Source: F23-B02 sp045599385 (GTDB taxonomy: Bacteria > Bacillota > Clostridia > Oscillospirales > Oscillospiraceae). Taken from it: a stretch of 27,388 bases of DNA. Below are positions 13,728 to 23,500 of the stretch, piece after piece; the first letter of the stretch is position 1, and every line of letters starts with the position of its first letter. The notes under the pieces were generated by a model. That model made no database searches, was not told where the DNA came from, and saw only the letters and a list, made by a program, of their open reading frames with translations. The stretch lies in contig JAZRVW010000018.1 in assembly GCA_045599385.1 (NCBI GenBank), positions 1-27,388 on the forward strand, written 5' to 3'. Made by a program: the position numbers and the translations under genes.

Positions 13728-15029
13728 ATGAAATCCAGAAAGATTCTTACCTTAGTTCTTGCAGTGCTCATGCTTGTTTCCGTTCTCCCCTTCAGCACAT
13801 TTGCCGCCGCTGCGGAAAGCGAAGGCACATGGGTGAGTGCATGGAGCACCAGCCCCGTAAGCGCCAGTCTCAGCGACCTCGGCTTTATTGACAAGCTCGG
13901 TGTAACTCTCGTTGCGGTATCCTCCCGCGTAGCAGTTACTCCCACCGCAAGCGGTTCTGAAATACGTCTGCACTTTTCCAATGAATTCGGCGTAACTCCC
14001 CTCACCATTTCCGCCTGCACCGTTGCAAAGACCGCTGACAACACAAAGCATATCGTTTCAAAATCAGATGTAAACGTCACCTTCGGCGGCAAAATTTATG
14101 CCGTAATCCCCGCAGGTCAGACCATTGTATCCGACCCCATAGCCTTTAACGTAAACGCAGGCGAGAAGCTCACCGTTACAACCTATTTCCGCGGCTTAAA
14201 CACCCAGCGCACCATCGGTCTCATCGGCGGTGACACCTATTTCGCAGTTGGCAACTACACCCACTCCAAGACCATGGCACTGGGCTTTCCCCTCAGTCTT
14301 TCCGCAGACTCAGGCGATTATCAGATAATTCCCGCGCTCATGGGCATAGACGTTCTGTCCTCCGACCCCGGCGCCTGCAACTGCGTAATCTTCGGCGACT
14401 CCACCGTTGCAAACGAAATTCCCCGTATGATTGAAGCAAGACTTCAGGCAAACGGCATCGCCAACATCAGCGTCACCCAGCAGGCAATCAAGGGCAACCG
14501 ACTTGTCGCCGACGGTGTAGGCATCGCCGCAAACGTACTGGGTGAAAGCGGTCTTGAGCGCTTTGAACGCGACGTCATCAACCAGCCCGGCGTAAAGTAT
14601 GTTGTTGTCAAGCTCGGCATCAACGATATTGTCCACCCCTACTGTGAAAGCAAGGCAGCCAAGCTGACCCCCGTAACCGTTGAGGAAATGATTGCAGGCT
14701 ACAACGCACTTATTGAAATGGCCCATGCAAACGGCATTGAGATTTACTTTGCAGAGCTGACTCCCTGGAAGGGCTACACCCGCAACATTCTCGGCACCGG
14801 CGATGACGTTCAGTGGACTGCGGAAATTGATTCCGTACGCGTAGCACTCAACGAGTGGTTTGCAAGCGATGACTGCCGCGCAGACGGCTACATTCCCATG
14901 TCTGAGCTTGCCGATCCCGCTGATCCCACCGCACTTGCCCCCGGATACAGCCCAGACGGCATTCACTTCACCGAACTGGGACAGCAGGTATTTGCCAACG
15001 CATTCCCCATTGAAATCTTCACCAGATAA
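13728..15029 (+). CDS. Secreted SGNH/GDSL-family hydrolase
   Basis: A 433-residue exported esterase-like protein. GGAGG at 13716-13720 sets the start at MKSRKILTL; an upstream in-frame extension to 13653 would overlap the promoter. Residues 1 to about 27 are a signal peptide (cleavage near STFA-AAAES). A beta-rich N-terminal domain (about 33-215, with WVSAWSTSPV and LHFSNEFG) resembles that of actinobacterial GDSL lipases. The SGNH domain follows: GDS with Ser225, GIND with Asn299-Asp300, and DGIH with Asp410 and His413. Family members deacylate polysaccharides or lipids; the substrate is unknown. There is no anchor or sorting signal, so it is probably released. It sits between khpA and rimM on the opposite strand. 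Confidence 0.9.
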   Translation: MKSRKILTLVLAVLMLVSVLPFSTFAAAAESEGTWVSAWSTSPVSASLSDLGFIDKLGVTLVAVSSRVAVTPTASGSEIRLHFSNEFGVTPLTISACTVAKTADNTKHIVSKSDVNVTFGGKIYAVIPAGQTIVSDPIAFNVNAGEKLTVTTYFRGLNTQRTIGLIGGDTYFAVGNYTHSKTMALGFPLSLSADSGDYQIIPALMGIDVLSSDPGACNCVIFGDSTVANEIPRMIEARLQANGIANISVTQQAIKGNRLVADGVGIAANVLGESGLERFERDVINQPGVKYVVVKLGINDIVHPYCESKAAKLTPVTVEEMIAGYNALIEMAHANGIEIYFAELTPWKGYTRNILGTGDDVQWTAEIDSVRVALNEWFASDDCRADGYIPMSELADPADPTALAPGYSPDGIHFTELGQQVFANAFPIEIFTR

Positions 15030-15035
15030 TCTATC

Positions 15036-15063
15036 CCCCCTCGCTTAGCGAGGGGGATTTTTT
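15036..15063 (+). terminator. Intrinsic terminator of the SGNH hydrolase gene
   Basis: CCCCCTCGC (15036-15044), loop TTA, GCGAGGGGG (15048-15056), then A and TTTTTT. It begins 6 bases after the stop codon. Confidence 0.92.
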
Positions 15064-15084
15064 GTTAAGAATCAGAATACAGGG

Positions 15085-15135
15085 AAATAAAAAGCGAAGA
15101 ATCCAAGTTGTACAACTCGAATTCTTCGCTTTTTT
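15085..15135 (-). terminator. Terminator of the ylxM-ffh-rpsP-khpA operon
   Basis: An 18-bp fold-back (15094-15129) around a GTAC centre, flanked by A/T runs on both sides. On the minus strand all positions pair, two of them as G-U; on the plus strand those two are C-A mismatches. The shape therefore favours stopping transcripts that leave khpA, although the plus side also has TTTTTT. Confidence 0.85.
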
Positions 15136-15146
15136 AATATAAGGTT

Positions 15147-15377
15147 TTAGTCCATTATTTCAACGGAAACCTTTTTGCCCTTTCTCTGAGCAACAGCCCG
15201 CATGAGGATACGAATCTCTTTAACGATTCTGCCCTGCCGGCCAATGACCTTGCCCATGTCGCCGTCAGCAACGCGCACTTCAAATACGGTTTCGCCGCCG
15301 GCAACGCGCTCGGTCACAGAAACTTCATCGGGGTGATCGACGAGGCTCTGTACAATATAGGTCAAAAGTTCTTTCAT
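15147..15377 (-). CDS. khpA: KH-domain RNA-binding protein KhpA (YlqC family)
   Basis: A 76-residue single KH domain. The nucleic-acid-gripping loop is seen in VIGRQGRIVKEIR (GxxG = GRQG). In Firmicutes KhpA pairs with KhpB/EloR and binds many RNAs, with effects on cell elongation and division. Length is typical (75-80). GGAG stands before the ATG and rpsP ends only 18 bases upstream, so it is co-transcribed. In most relatives rimM follows directly; here a terminator and a gene on the other strand follow. Confidence 0.95.
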   Translation of the reverse strand: MKELLTYIVQSLVDHPDEVSVTERVAGGETVFEVRVADGDMGKVIGRQGRIVKEIRILMRAVAQRKGKKVSVEIMD

Positions 15378-15395
15378 GCCGGTAGTTTCTCCTTA

Positions 15396-15635
15396 TTAGG
15401 CCTCAACCTTTTTAAGCAGGCCGCGTACGGTATCGGTAGGCTGTGCGCCGTTGTCGATCCAGTACTTTGCGCGCTCCATGTCAACCTTAATCTTCTCTGC
15501 GCCTTCTGCCATGGGATCGTAAGTGCCGATTTCTTCGATGAAGCGGCCGTCACGAGGGCTGCGGGAGTCAGCAACGACGATGCGGTAGTAGGGAGCCTTC
15601 TTTGCGCCCATTCTGCGAAGTCTGATCTTTACCAT
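15396..15635 (-). CDS. rpsP: 30S ribosomal protein bS16
   Basis: A 79-residue S16 with the family start MVKIRLRRMGAKKAPYYRIVV and the YDP segment. It binds 16S rRNA of the small-subunit body early in assembly. The ribosome site is GGAGGTG. It lies 77 bases downstream of ffh; that gap contains a small CACC-GTTT-GGTG hairpin but no terminator. Confidence 0.98.
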   Translation of the reverse strand: MVKIRLRRMGAKKAPYYRIVVADSRSPRDGRFIEEIGTYDPMAEGAEKIKVDMERAKYWIDNGAQPTDTVRGLLKKVEA

Positions 15636-15712
15636 TTATATTTCACCTCCAAATTTTATTTCTTTCTATATACAAGCACCAAACGGTGATTGCACGCTGA
15701 TTTGCGCGGGTA

Positions 15713-17062
15713 TCAGAAGAGACCGCCGAAGCCGCCGCCTCCGCCCATCTTGCGCTGAAGCTTCTTCATGTTCTTGCCCGAAAGCTGCTTCATCATGGTC
15801 TGCATTGCGGCAAACTGTTTGAGCAGACGGTTAACGTCCACAACATTTGTGCCGCTGCCTGCGGCAATGCGCTTTTTGCGGCTTGAGTTAAGTACATTGG
15901 GATTTTCGCGCTCTTTGGGAGTCATGGCGAGAATAATTGCCTCAATGTGAGCCATCTCCTTCTCGTCCACCTTTGCGCCCTTAAGAGCCTTTGCGTCAAC
16001 GCCCGGAATCATTCCCACAAGGTCGTTGAGGTCGCCCATGCCGCGAAGCTGGCGCATCTGGTCAAGGTAATCCTCAAGGGTGAAGCGGTTTTCCTTCATC
16101 TTCTCCGCAAGCTCAAGGGCTTTTTTCTCATCGTAGCTCTGCTCGGCCTTTTCGATGAGAGTCAGCATATCGCCCATGCCGAGAATGCGGCTTGCCATAC
16201 GGTCGGGATAGAAGGGCTCAATCTGGTCAAGCTTTTCGCCAACGCCGATGAACTTAATGGGCTTGCCCGTGCTTGCCTTAATGGAAAGCGCCGCGCCGCC
16301 TCTTGCATCGCCGTCGAGCTTTGTGAGCATAACGCCCGTAACGCCCAGCGCCTCGTCAAAGGCGTTTGCCGCATTCACCGCGTCCTGACCGGTCATGGCG
16401 TCAACCACGAGCATTATCTCGGCAGGCTCAACGGTCTCCTTGATGCTGCGAAGCTCATTCATGAGCTCCTCATCTATGTGCAGACGGCCTGCGGTATCGA
16501 GAAATACGAGGTCGTTGCCGTGCTTCTTTGCGTGTTCGATGGCGGCCTTTGCGATGTCCACGGGATTGGTGGTGCCCATCTGGAACACGGGAATGTCAAG
16601 CTGTGCGCCCACGGTTTCCAGCTGCTTGATTGCGGCGGGACGGTAGATGTCGCAGGCGACGAGAAGAGGACGTTTGCCCTGCTTGCGCATATATGCCGCA
16701 AGCTTTGCGCCGTTTGTGGTTTTACCTGCGCCCTGAAGACCCACCAGCATAACAACGCTGGGGCTCTTTGAGCCGATGGAAAGGCGCTGGTTTTCGCTGC
16801 CCATGAGCTTTACGAGCTCTTCGTTGACTATTTTGATTACCTGCTGTGCGGGGGAAAGTGCCTCAAGGACATCGCTTCCCGATGCACGCTCGGTAACGTT
16901 TTTGGTAAATTCCTTGACTACCTTGTAGCTTACGTCGGCCTCCAGAAGTGCCATGCGCACTTCCTTCATGGCTTCCTTTACGTCGGCGGCAGTAAGTCTG
17001 CCCTTGCCGCGAAGCTTTTTAAAGGCAGCGGAAAGCTTATCGGATAATGATTCAAATGCCAT
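15713..17062 (-). CDS. ffh: Signal recognition particle protein Ffh (SRP54)
   Basis: A 449-residue GTPase that, with the SRP RNA, binds signal sequences of nascent membrane and exported proteins and docks them to FtsY. Seen: the N-domain helices, the G domain with GLQGAGKTT (P-loop), DTAGR and TKLDGDARGG, then a Met-rich M domain with MKQLSGKNMKKLQRKMGGGGG at the end. Length is standard. The AAGGAGG ribosome site overlaps the ylxM stop codon, so translation is probably coupled. Confidence 0.98.
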   Translation of the reverse strand: MAFESLSDKLSAAFKKLRGKGRLTAADVKEAMKEVRMALLEADVSYKVVKEFTKNVTERASGSDVLEALSPAQQVIKIVNEELVKLMGSENQRLSIGSKSPSVVMLVGLQGAGKTTNGAKLAAYMRKQGKRPLLVACDIYRPAAIKQLETVGAQLDIPVFQMGTTNPVDIAKAAIEHAKKHGNDLVFLDTAGRLHIDEELMNELRSIKETVEPAEIMLVVDAMTGQDAVNAANAFDEALGVTGVMLTKLDGDARGGAALSIKASTGKPIKFIGVGEKLDQIEPFYPDRMASRILGMGDMLTLIEKAEQSYDEKKALELAEKMKENRFTLEDYLDQMRQLRGMGDLNDLVGMIPGVDAKALKGAKVDEKEMAHIEAIILAMTPKERENPNVLNSSRKKRIAAGSGTNVVDVNRLLKQFAAMQTMMKQLSGKNMKKLQRKMGGGGGFGGLF

Positions 17063-17074
17063 TTCGTTGCCTCC

Positions 17075-17401
17075 TTAAATCTTAAGCTTATCAAGCTTTT
17101 GCTTAATGCTTCCGTTCAGCGCACCCATTAAGCCGAGCTCCGTTTCCAGCTCCTCAATCTGTTCGTTGCGCTCCATGAACCGCTTTATGAGGCCCGTTTT
17201 GTTTTCCACCTCGGTGAGTGCGTCCTCGGCACGTTTGATAATGTCCCAGACGCCCTGACGGGAAATCCCGCTCATCTCCGCAATCTCCGCAAGAGAATAG
17301 TCCTCATTGTAGTGCAGGTCGAAGTATTCACGCTGCTTGTCCGTAAGCAGTTCGCCGTAGAAATCAAACAGCATGGCATTCTGGATTCTGCTGTTCGCCA
17401 T
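17075..17401 (-). CDS. ylxM: YlxM/p13-family helix-turn-helix protein
   Basis: A 108-residue UPF0122 protein with a sigma-70-region-4-like helix-turn-helix: YSLAEIAEMSGISRQGVWDII at about 37-57, with a preceding LLTDKQREYFDLHY helix. In Firmicutes and mycoplasmas it is encoded beside ffh or ftsY and has been linked to SRP function. I chose the ATG at 17399-17401, which has an AGGGGG site at 9 bases; an in-frame ATG eight codons earlier has no site and lies in the palindrome by the transcription start. First gene of the operon. Confidence 0.93.
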   Translation of the reverse strand: MANSRIQNAMLFDFYGELLTDKQREYFDLHYNEDYSLAEIAEMSGISRQGVWDIIKRAEDALTEVENKTGLIKRFMERNEQIEELETELGLMGALNGSIKQKLDKLKI

Positions 17402-17414
17402 GGCGCAATACCCC

Positions 17415-17467
17415 CTGTAAAGCATTTTGACTTTACAGAGTATACTACCTCATTAATCCTCTGTCAA
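17415..17467 (-). promoter_or_regulatory. Promoter of the ylxM-ffh-rpsP-khpA operon with overlapping palindrome
   Basis: Minus strand: TTGACA (17462-17467), 17 bases, TATACT (17439-17444), so the start is near 17432. A perfect 8-bp inverted repeat CTGTAAAG-N8-CTTTACAG (17415-17438) begins right at the -10 box, covers the start site and ends next to the ribosome site. It could be an operator or a leader hairpin. Confidence 0.75.
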
Positions 17468-17579
17468 GCGTTTTTCCTTAACAGATTTAAAATTTTATTG
17501 AATTTCTCAAAATTCTATTCCGCATAACAAATACAAATATCGGCAAAACTGTAATTTATGAAAATACGGAGGTATTTGC

Positions 17580-20500
17580 ATGGATTACACTGACAACGAA
17601 AAGCTTTACGGAATCGGAGCATCGGCGGCACGGCTGTATAAAACCGCAGGCACGGTTTCCGCGAAAAAATACCTTGAGCGTCTGCGCTCCGACCGCCGCG
17701 CAATTCAGGACGCATATAAAATAACTGAGGAGCGTTACGGTCAGGCCGCAAAGCTTCCCGAGGCGGCGGAATGGTTTCTCGACAACCGCTATCTCGCTTT
17801 GCGCGAGTCAAAAATTGCCGAGGCTGATATTTCCGCGGAAAAGAAGCTGCGCAGCTCAAATGACGGCGCGGTACTGTTTTTGCTGTCGGATTCGCTGGTC
17901 AAGTCCTGCGGCGGAGTCGTCACCGAAAGCGCCTGCCGTGCATTTTTAGGCGGTGTGCAGAGCGTCACCGTGCTCAGTCACAGAGAGCTTTCTCTTTTCC
18001 CTGCCGCAATCAGATACTCCCTCTTAAAGCGCCTTGCCCGCACGGTTTCCTCCCTCACAGACGACGATGCGGCCACGCTTGCCGCCCTCTTTACATCTCT
18101 GCGCACCGTTGCCGCGGCTGATATGCAAAGCCTTCTGGAAGCTGTCGATGTCTGCGAAAAGCTTCTCATGTCAGACCCTGCGGGCATATATCCGCGCATG
18201 GACGATGCAAGCCGCGCATACTACCGCAGATGTCTGTATTCCCTTGCGGAAAAGCGCGGCATCGAGGAATACCGCCTTGCAGAAAAGATAATCGAAGACT
18301 GCAAAAACGCCACGGGCGCAGAGCGTCATGTGGGTGCTCAGCTCATTCCCCGGGAGGAAAAGCGCGGCGGTTGGTATATCACCGCAAACCTTCTGCTTTC
18401 GCTGTTTATAACCCTGCTCTGCGGTTTTCTCTCCCGAAGCTTCATTGCGGCGCTTCTGCTGTTTCTGCCCGTCACCGAGCTTACAAAAAGTCTGCGAGAC
18501 AACATCGCGCTTCAGTACGTAAGCCCCGTGCGTCTGCCGAGGCTTGACCTCTCCGCAGGCGTTCCCAATGAGGCGAAAACTATCTGCGTTGTGTCGGCGC
18601 TTTTATCTGCCCGTGACAGCGCTGAAAAGCTTGCGGGAAATCTTGAGGAGTTCATGCTTTCAAACCGCGCAGGCGGAAAAAATCTGAGCTACGGCATACT
18701 TGCCGACCTGCCCGAAGCAGACTCCGCCGTAACGGATAAGGACGCCCTGCTCATTTCCTCCGCCGCAAAGTGCATTGATGCGCTGAACAAAAAATACGGC
18801 GGCGGTTTTTATCTTTTCCTGCGCTCACGCACAATGGACGCAAAAACGCGGCGCTTTTCAGGCTTTGAAAGAAAGCGCGGCGCCGTACTTGCGCTGGCAA
18901 AATTTCTCTGTGGCAGGGAAAGCGAGCTACGCATTGCCGCAGGCGACGCGGCGGCTCTTAAGGACACAAAATTCATCATCACTCTCGATTCGGACACAAG
19001 ACCTTATCCCGATTCCCTCACAGAGCTTATAGGCACGGCGCTTCACCCTCTAAACACACCCGTGCTCGACACCGAACGCGGCATTGTCACCGCAGGTCAC
19101 GGCATTCTGCACCCACGCATGAGCACAACGCTTCGCTCTGCCTCCGCAACGGATTTTTCCCGTCTGTTTGCGGGGCTCGGCGGAAGCGAGCCCTACTCGG
19201 TGCTCTGCGGTGAGCTGTACATGGATCTGTTCCATCGCGGCGGCTTCTCGGGCAAGGGACTTATTGACGCAAACTGTCTTGTTGTCTGCTCCGAAAAGCA
19301 TCTGCCCTGCGGAAAAATTCTGTCCCATGACGCTCCCGAGGGCGCATACCTCCGCGGCGGCTACGTCAGCGACCTTGAGTTTTCCGACAGCTTCCCCGCC
19401 TCTCCCATATCCTACTACCGCCGAAGCCACCGCTGGATTCGCGGTGACTGGCAGAACTCGGGCTTCATCTTCCGCAAAAGCTCGGAGCTTCCCGATATTG
19501 AGCGCTTCCGTCTGTGTGACAGTCTGCGCCGCTCACTCGTACCCGTTTTCACCTTTGCTGCCGTGTTTCTCGGCCTTGTCATGCGTGAACGCGGTCTTAT
19601 TCTTGCGGCAATCGCGGCGCTTCTTGCGCTCTGCACACGTCTGCTCATTGCGGTTACGGATTATTTCACCGTCAAAACCGAAAACACCCATCTGCGCTAT
19701 CACAGCAGACTTCTCCACGGCATAGGTGCCGCCTTTCTGCAAACCCTCGTGCGTCTGTGGCTTCTGCCCTATGAGGCATGGATCTCCGTTTCCGCAATCG
19801 CTCTGAGTCTGTGGCGCATGGGCGTTTCCCGCAGAAATCTTCTTGAGTGGGAAACCTCCGCCCAGTCCGACCTGAGAAAGCGCAGTCTTGCGGCCTACGT
19901 CCTGAATATGTGGTTTGCCGTGCTGTCCGGCGCTGCGCTTTTCGCATTTTCCCCTTCGGTTCTCGGCAAAGCCGTGGGACTTTTCTGGCTTTGCGCACCT
20001 CTGTGCGCCCTTGCTCTTTCCGTACCCGCAAAGCCCGTTTACGAGCTTCCCCCGGAGGAAAAGCAGTATCTCACCTCATGTGCCGCGGATATATGGAGCT
20101 ATTTTGAAACCTGCTGTACCGAGGGCGAAAGCTGGCTTCCTCCCGACAATTTTCAGGAACAGCCGCCCGTTGGCACAGCCCACCGCACCTCCCCCACCAA
20201 CATCGGTCTTGCCCTTGTTTCCGCGCTGTGCGCCATTGACCTCGGCATCGACAGAGGCACCGCGCTTCCGCTTATTGAAAATATGCTCGGAACTCTCGAG
20301 CGTATGCCCAGGTGGAACGGGCATTTCTACAACTGGTATGACACTCTGTCCCTGCGTCCCCTTTCTCCGCGCTATGTTTCCACCGTGGACAGCGGCAACC
20401 TCTGCGCAAGCCTGATTGTACTGAAAAACGGGCTTGCGGAGCATCATCGCACAGAGCTTGCAAAACGCGTGTCGGCGCTGATTGCGCCAATGGATTTTTC

Positions 20501-23500
20501 TCCGCTTTACGATGAAAAGCGCTGTCTTTTCCGCATCGGTGCCGACCTTGAGCGAAACGAGCTTTCGCCCGCGCACTACGATTTGCTGGCAGGCGAGGCG
20601 CGGCTTACAAGCTATCTCGCCGTTGCAAAGGGCGATGTTCCCAAAAAGCACTGGCGTGCGCTGAGCCGTGCGCTTCGGCGCTGCGACGGCTACAGCGGCA
20701 TGGCAAGCTGGACAGGCACAATGTTCGAGTATCTCATGCCCGAGCTGTTTCTACCCCTCTGTCCCGACAGCCTTATTTACGAAACCGCGCGCTGCTGTGT
20801 TCATGTTCAGCAAAAGCGCAGAAGTCCCACGGGAGTGTGGGGCATATCCGAAAGCGCCTTTTTTGCCCTTGACAGCGCGCTCAACTACCGTTACAAAGCG
20901 CACGGCTGCGGCGCTCTCGCCTTAAAGCGCGGACAGGACGCCGAGCTTGTAATTTCCCCCTATTCAAGCTTTCTCGCCCTTGCGGCAGAGCCTGCCGCCG
21001 CAATCCGAAATCTGCACCGCCTTGAAGAAACGGGTGCCACAGGACGCTTCGGCTTTGTGGAGGCAATTGATTTCACCCCGTCGCGAAGCGGCGGAAGCGG
21101 TGAAAAGGTGCGCTGTTACATGGCGCACCATCTCGGCATGAGTATGCTTGCCGCAACAAATCTCATACGAGGCGGCATAGTCACAAAGCGCTTCATGGCC
21201 GAGCCCTCCATGCGTGCCTACCGCGCCTTGCTTGAGGAAAAGCTCCCCGTCAACGCTCCCGTGCTTCAGCTTGAAGAAAACCCCGGCGCCGCTGAAAACA
21301 AAAAGGCTTCGCCCTGGATTCTCCGCGACAGCGATGTGGATTTTGAAAAGCCCTCCTGCACCGTGCTTTCAAACGGCAGATATAATATTATGTCAACTGA
21401 ATCAGGCATCACGCGTGCCACCTGCGGTGACATGCTTGTGTACCGTTCTCCAAGGAAAAAGCTCGGTGACGGTCACGGCGCAGAGCTTTATTTCGAGTGT
21501 GACGGCCGCCGCATTTCCCTTCTTCCCGAGGCAAATACGGAGTACGAAAGCTGTCTTTGGGAGCTTGGCGAGGCTCAGGTCTGCCACAGCTTGCGACGTG
21601 AGGGGCTTGAAACCCTTTCCCGTCTTGCAGTATCGGGCGGTGAAAACGGCGAGCTGCGCTTTGTTTCCCTTTGCTCCGACAACGCCGCAAAGGGCAGACT
21701 TGTGTTCAGCTTTGAGCCCGTGCTTGCAAATCAATATGATTATGTCAACCACCCTGCCTATTGGCGACTGGGGCTTGACGCCAGCACCGACGGGAACATT
21801 CTCGTGCTTCACCGTCTTCCCCGTGCAAATCAGCCTGAGTGCTGGCTTTGCCTTGCCTGCAGTGAAAAAATGAGCGTCAGCGCTGACCGCTACGGCAGTC
21901 TGGGTGCGCTTTCCGCACCCTTTGTAACCGCTTCGGTTGAGCTTTCGCTTTCCTCCCATGAATGCCGTGACCTGCGCTTTGCCCTCTGCGTTTCGGAGGA
22001 GTACGAGGTGGCATACGTAGGCGTTCAGCGTATGCTTTCGGCAGGCTCCGGCGACTTCGGCACAATTCCCTCCATGTGTGCAAGGCATCTGGGCATGAGC
22101 ACGGCGGAAATGGGAAAAGCCATGGAAGCCGTTGAAAATCTTGCCTTCCCACCCCAGCGGCAAAAGCCCTGGTGCGCAAAGGAAAAGCTTTGGAAATACG
22201 GCGTTTCGGGGGATTTCCCGATTATGTACGTTTCCCTCGGCACGCAGGCTGAGGATATACGCCGCAGTGTTCTGCGTTTCTGTCTTCTGCGTCTTTGCGG
22301 TCTGAATGCCGACCTTGTGCTTATCACCCGTGAAGGCGGCGAATACACGCAGCCTGTTCACAGTCTTGTCCGTGATACGCTGACGGAGCACGGGCTTGAG
22401 GCTCTGCTTGACTGCCGCGGCGGAGTTCACATTCTGCCAGCCGAAGCCGCCGATGGCGTAAGCTCCTGCGCCGCTTATATATTCGGTGCGGAAGCCGCAA
22501 TCCGCCGCCGTCATGTGAAGTACTATCTGCCGCAAACTGCCCCGCGTAAGCTCGGCAGTCTGCCGAAATACGAATACGCGAAGGACGGCAGTTTTGTATT
22601 TTATGTAAACCAAAATCTGCCTCAGCGCATCTGGTCGCATCTGCTGACCAACGGGCGCTTCGGCTTCATTGCCGCAGACAGCGGTGCCGGCAACATGTGG
22701 TATGAAAACGCCCGTGAGGCAAGGGTAAACGAATGGCTCAACGACCCGTCTGCCATAATCGGTCCCGAAACCCTTGAATACACCGTAAAGGGCAGGCGGT
22801 TCAGCCTTTTTGCCGCAGACGACGGCATACCCTGCCGCGTCAGATACGGCTTCGGCTTCGCCGTATGGGAAAAGCCCATAGGCGAAGGCGCCTTCCGCTG
22901 CACCGCCTTTATACCCGAAAAGCTTGATGCGCGTGTGCTGATTATCGAAAACCTCGGTGCCTCCGCAGGACAGCTCAGCTGGAAAACCTCGCTCATTCTC
23001 TCCGACAGCGCAGATGATGCTCCTGCGGTGTCTGTAAATTATGTAAACCCGATATTCCACGCAGCATCAGAGCGTTTCCCAGTTGACAGAGAGCTTCTTA
23101 TTGCCTCGTCAGTTGAGGCGATCGGCTGGACAGCCGATGAAATTTCGGCTCTGCGCGGGGAATACGACTGCAAAACCGCATATCTCACCTCACCCTGCTT
23201 TGCGGCTGTTTACGCGGACACGCCCGTTCTGGTGCTGGTCTGCGGCTTCTGCAATGAAAGCGAAATTATAGAATTATGTAAACCCGAAGCCGCATTTGCG
23301 GAGCTTGCCCTTGCCAAAAGTCACTGGCGCAATGCCGCCTGCGCATTCAGGCTTGACAGCGGCAATGCCGCACTTGACCGCTATATGAGCGGTTGGGCTG
23401 TGTATCAGACGCTTGCCTGCAGATTAATGGGAAGATGCTCCGTATATCAGAGCGGTGGCGCCTTCGGCTTCCGCGATCAGCTTCAGGACGCTGTAAATCT

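Noticed and set aside
21402..23060. A 552-codon minus-strand frame within the glucan synthase gene
   Set aside because: It is a shadow of the GC-rich coding strand; the plus strand has clear GH94 homology throughout.
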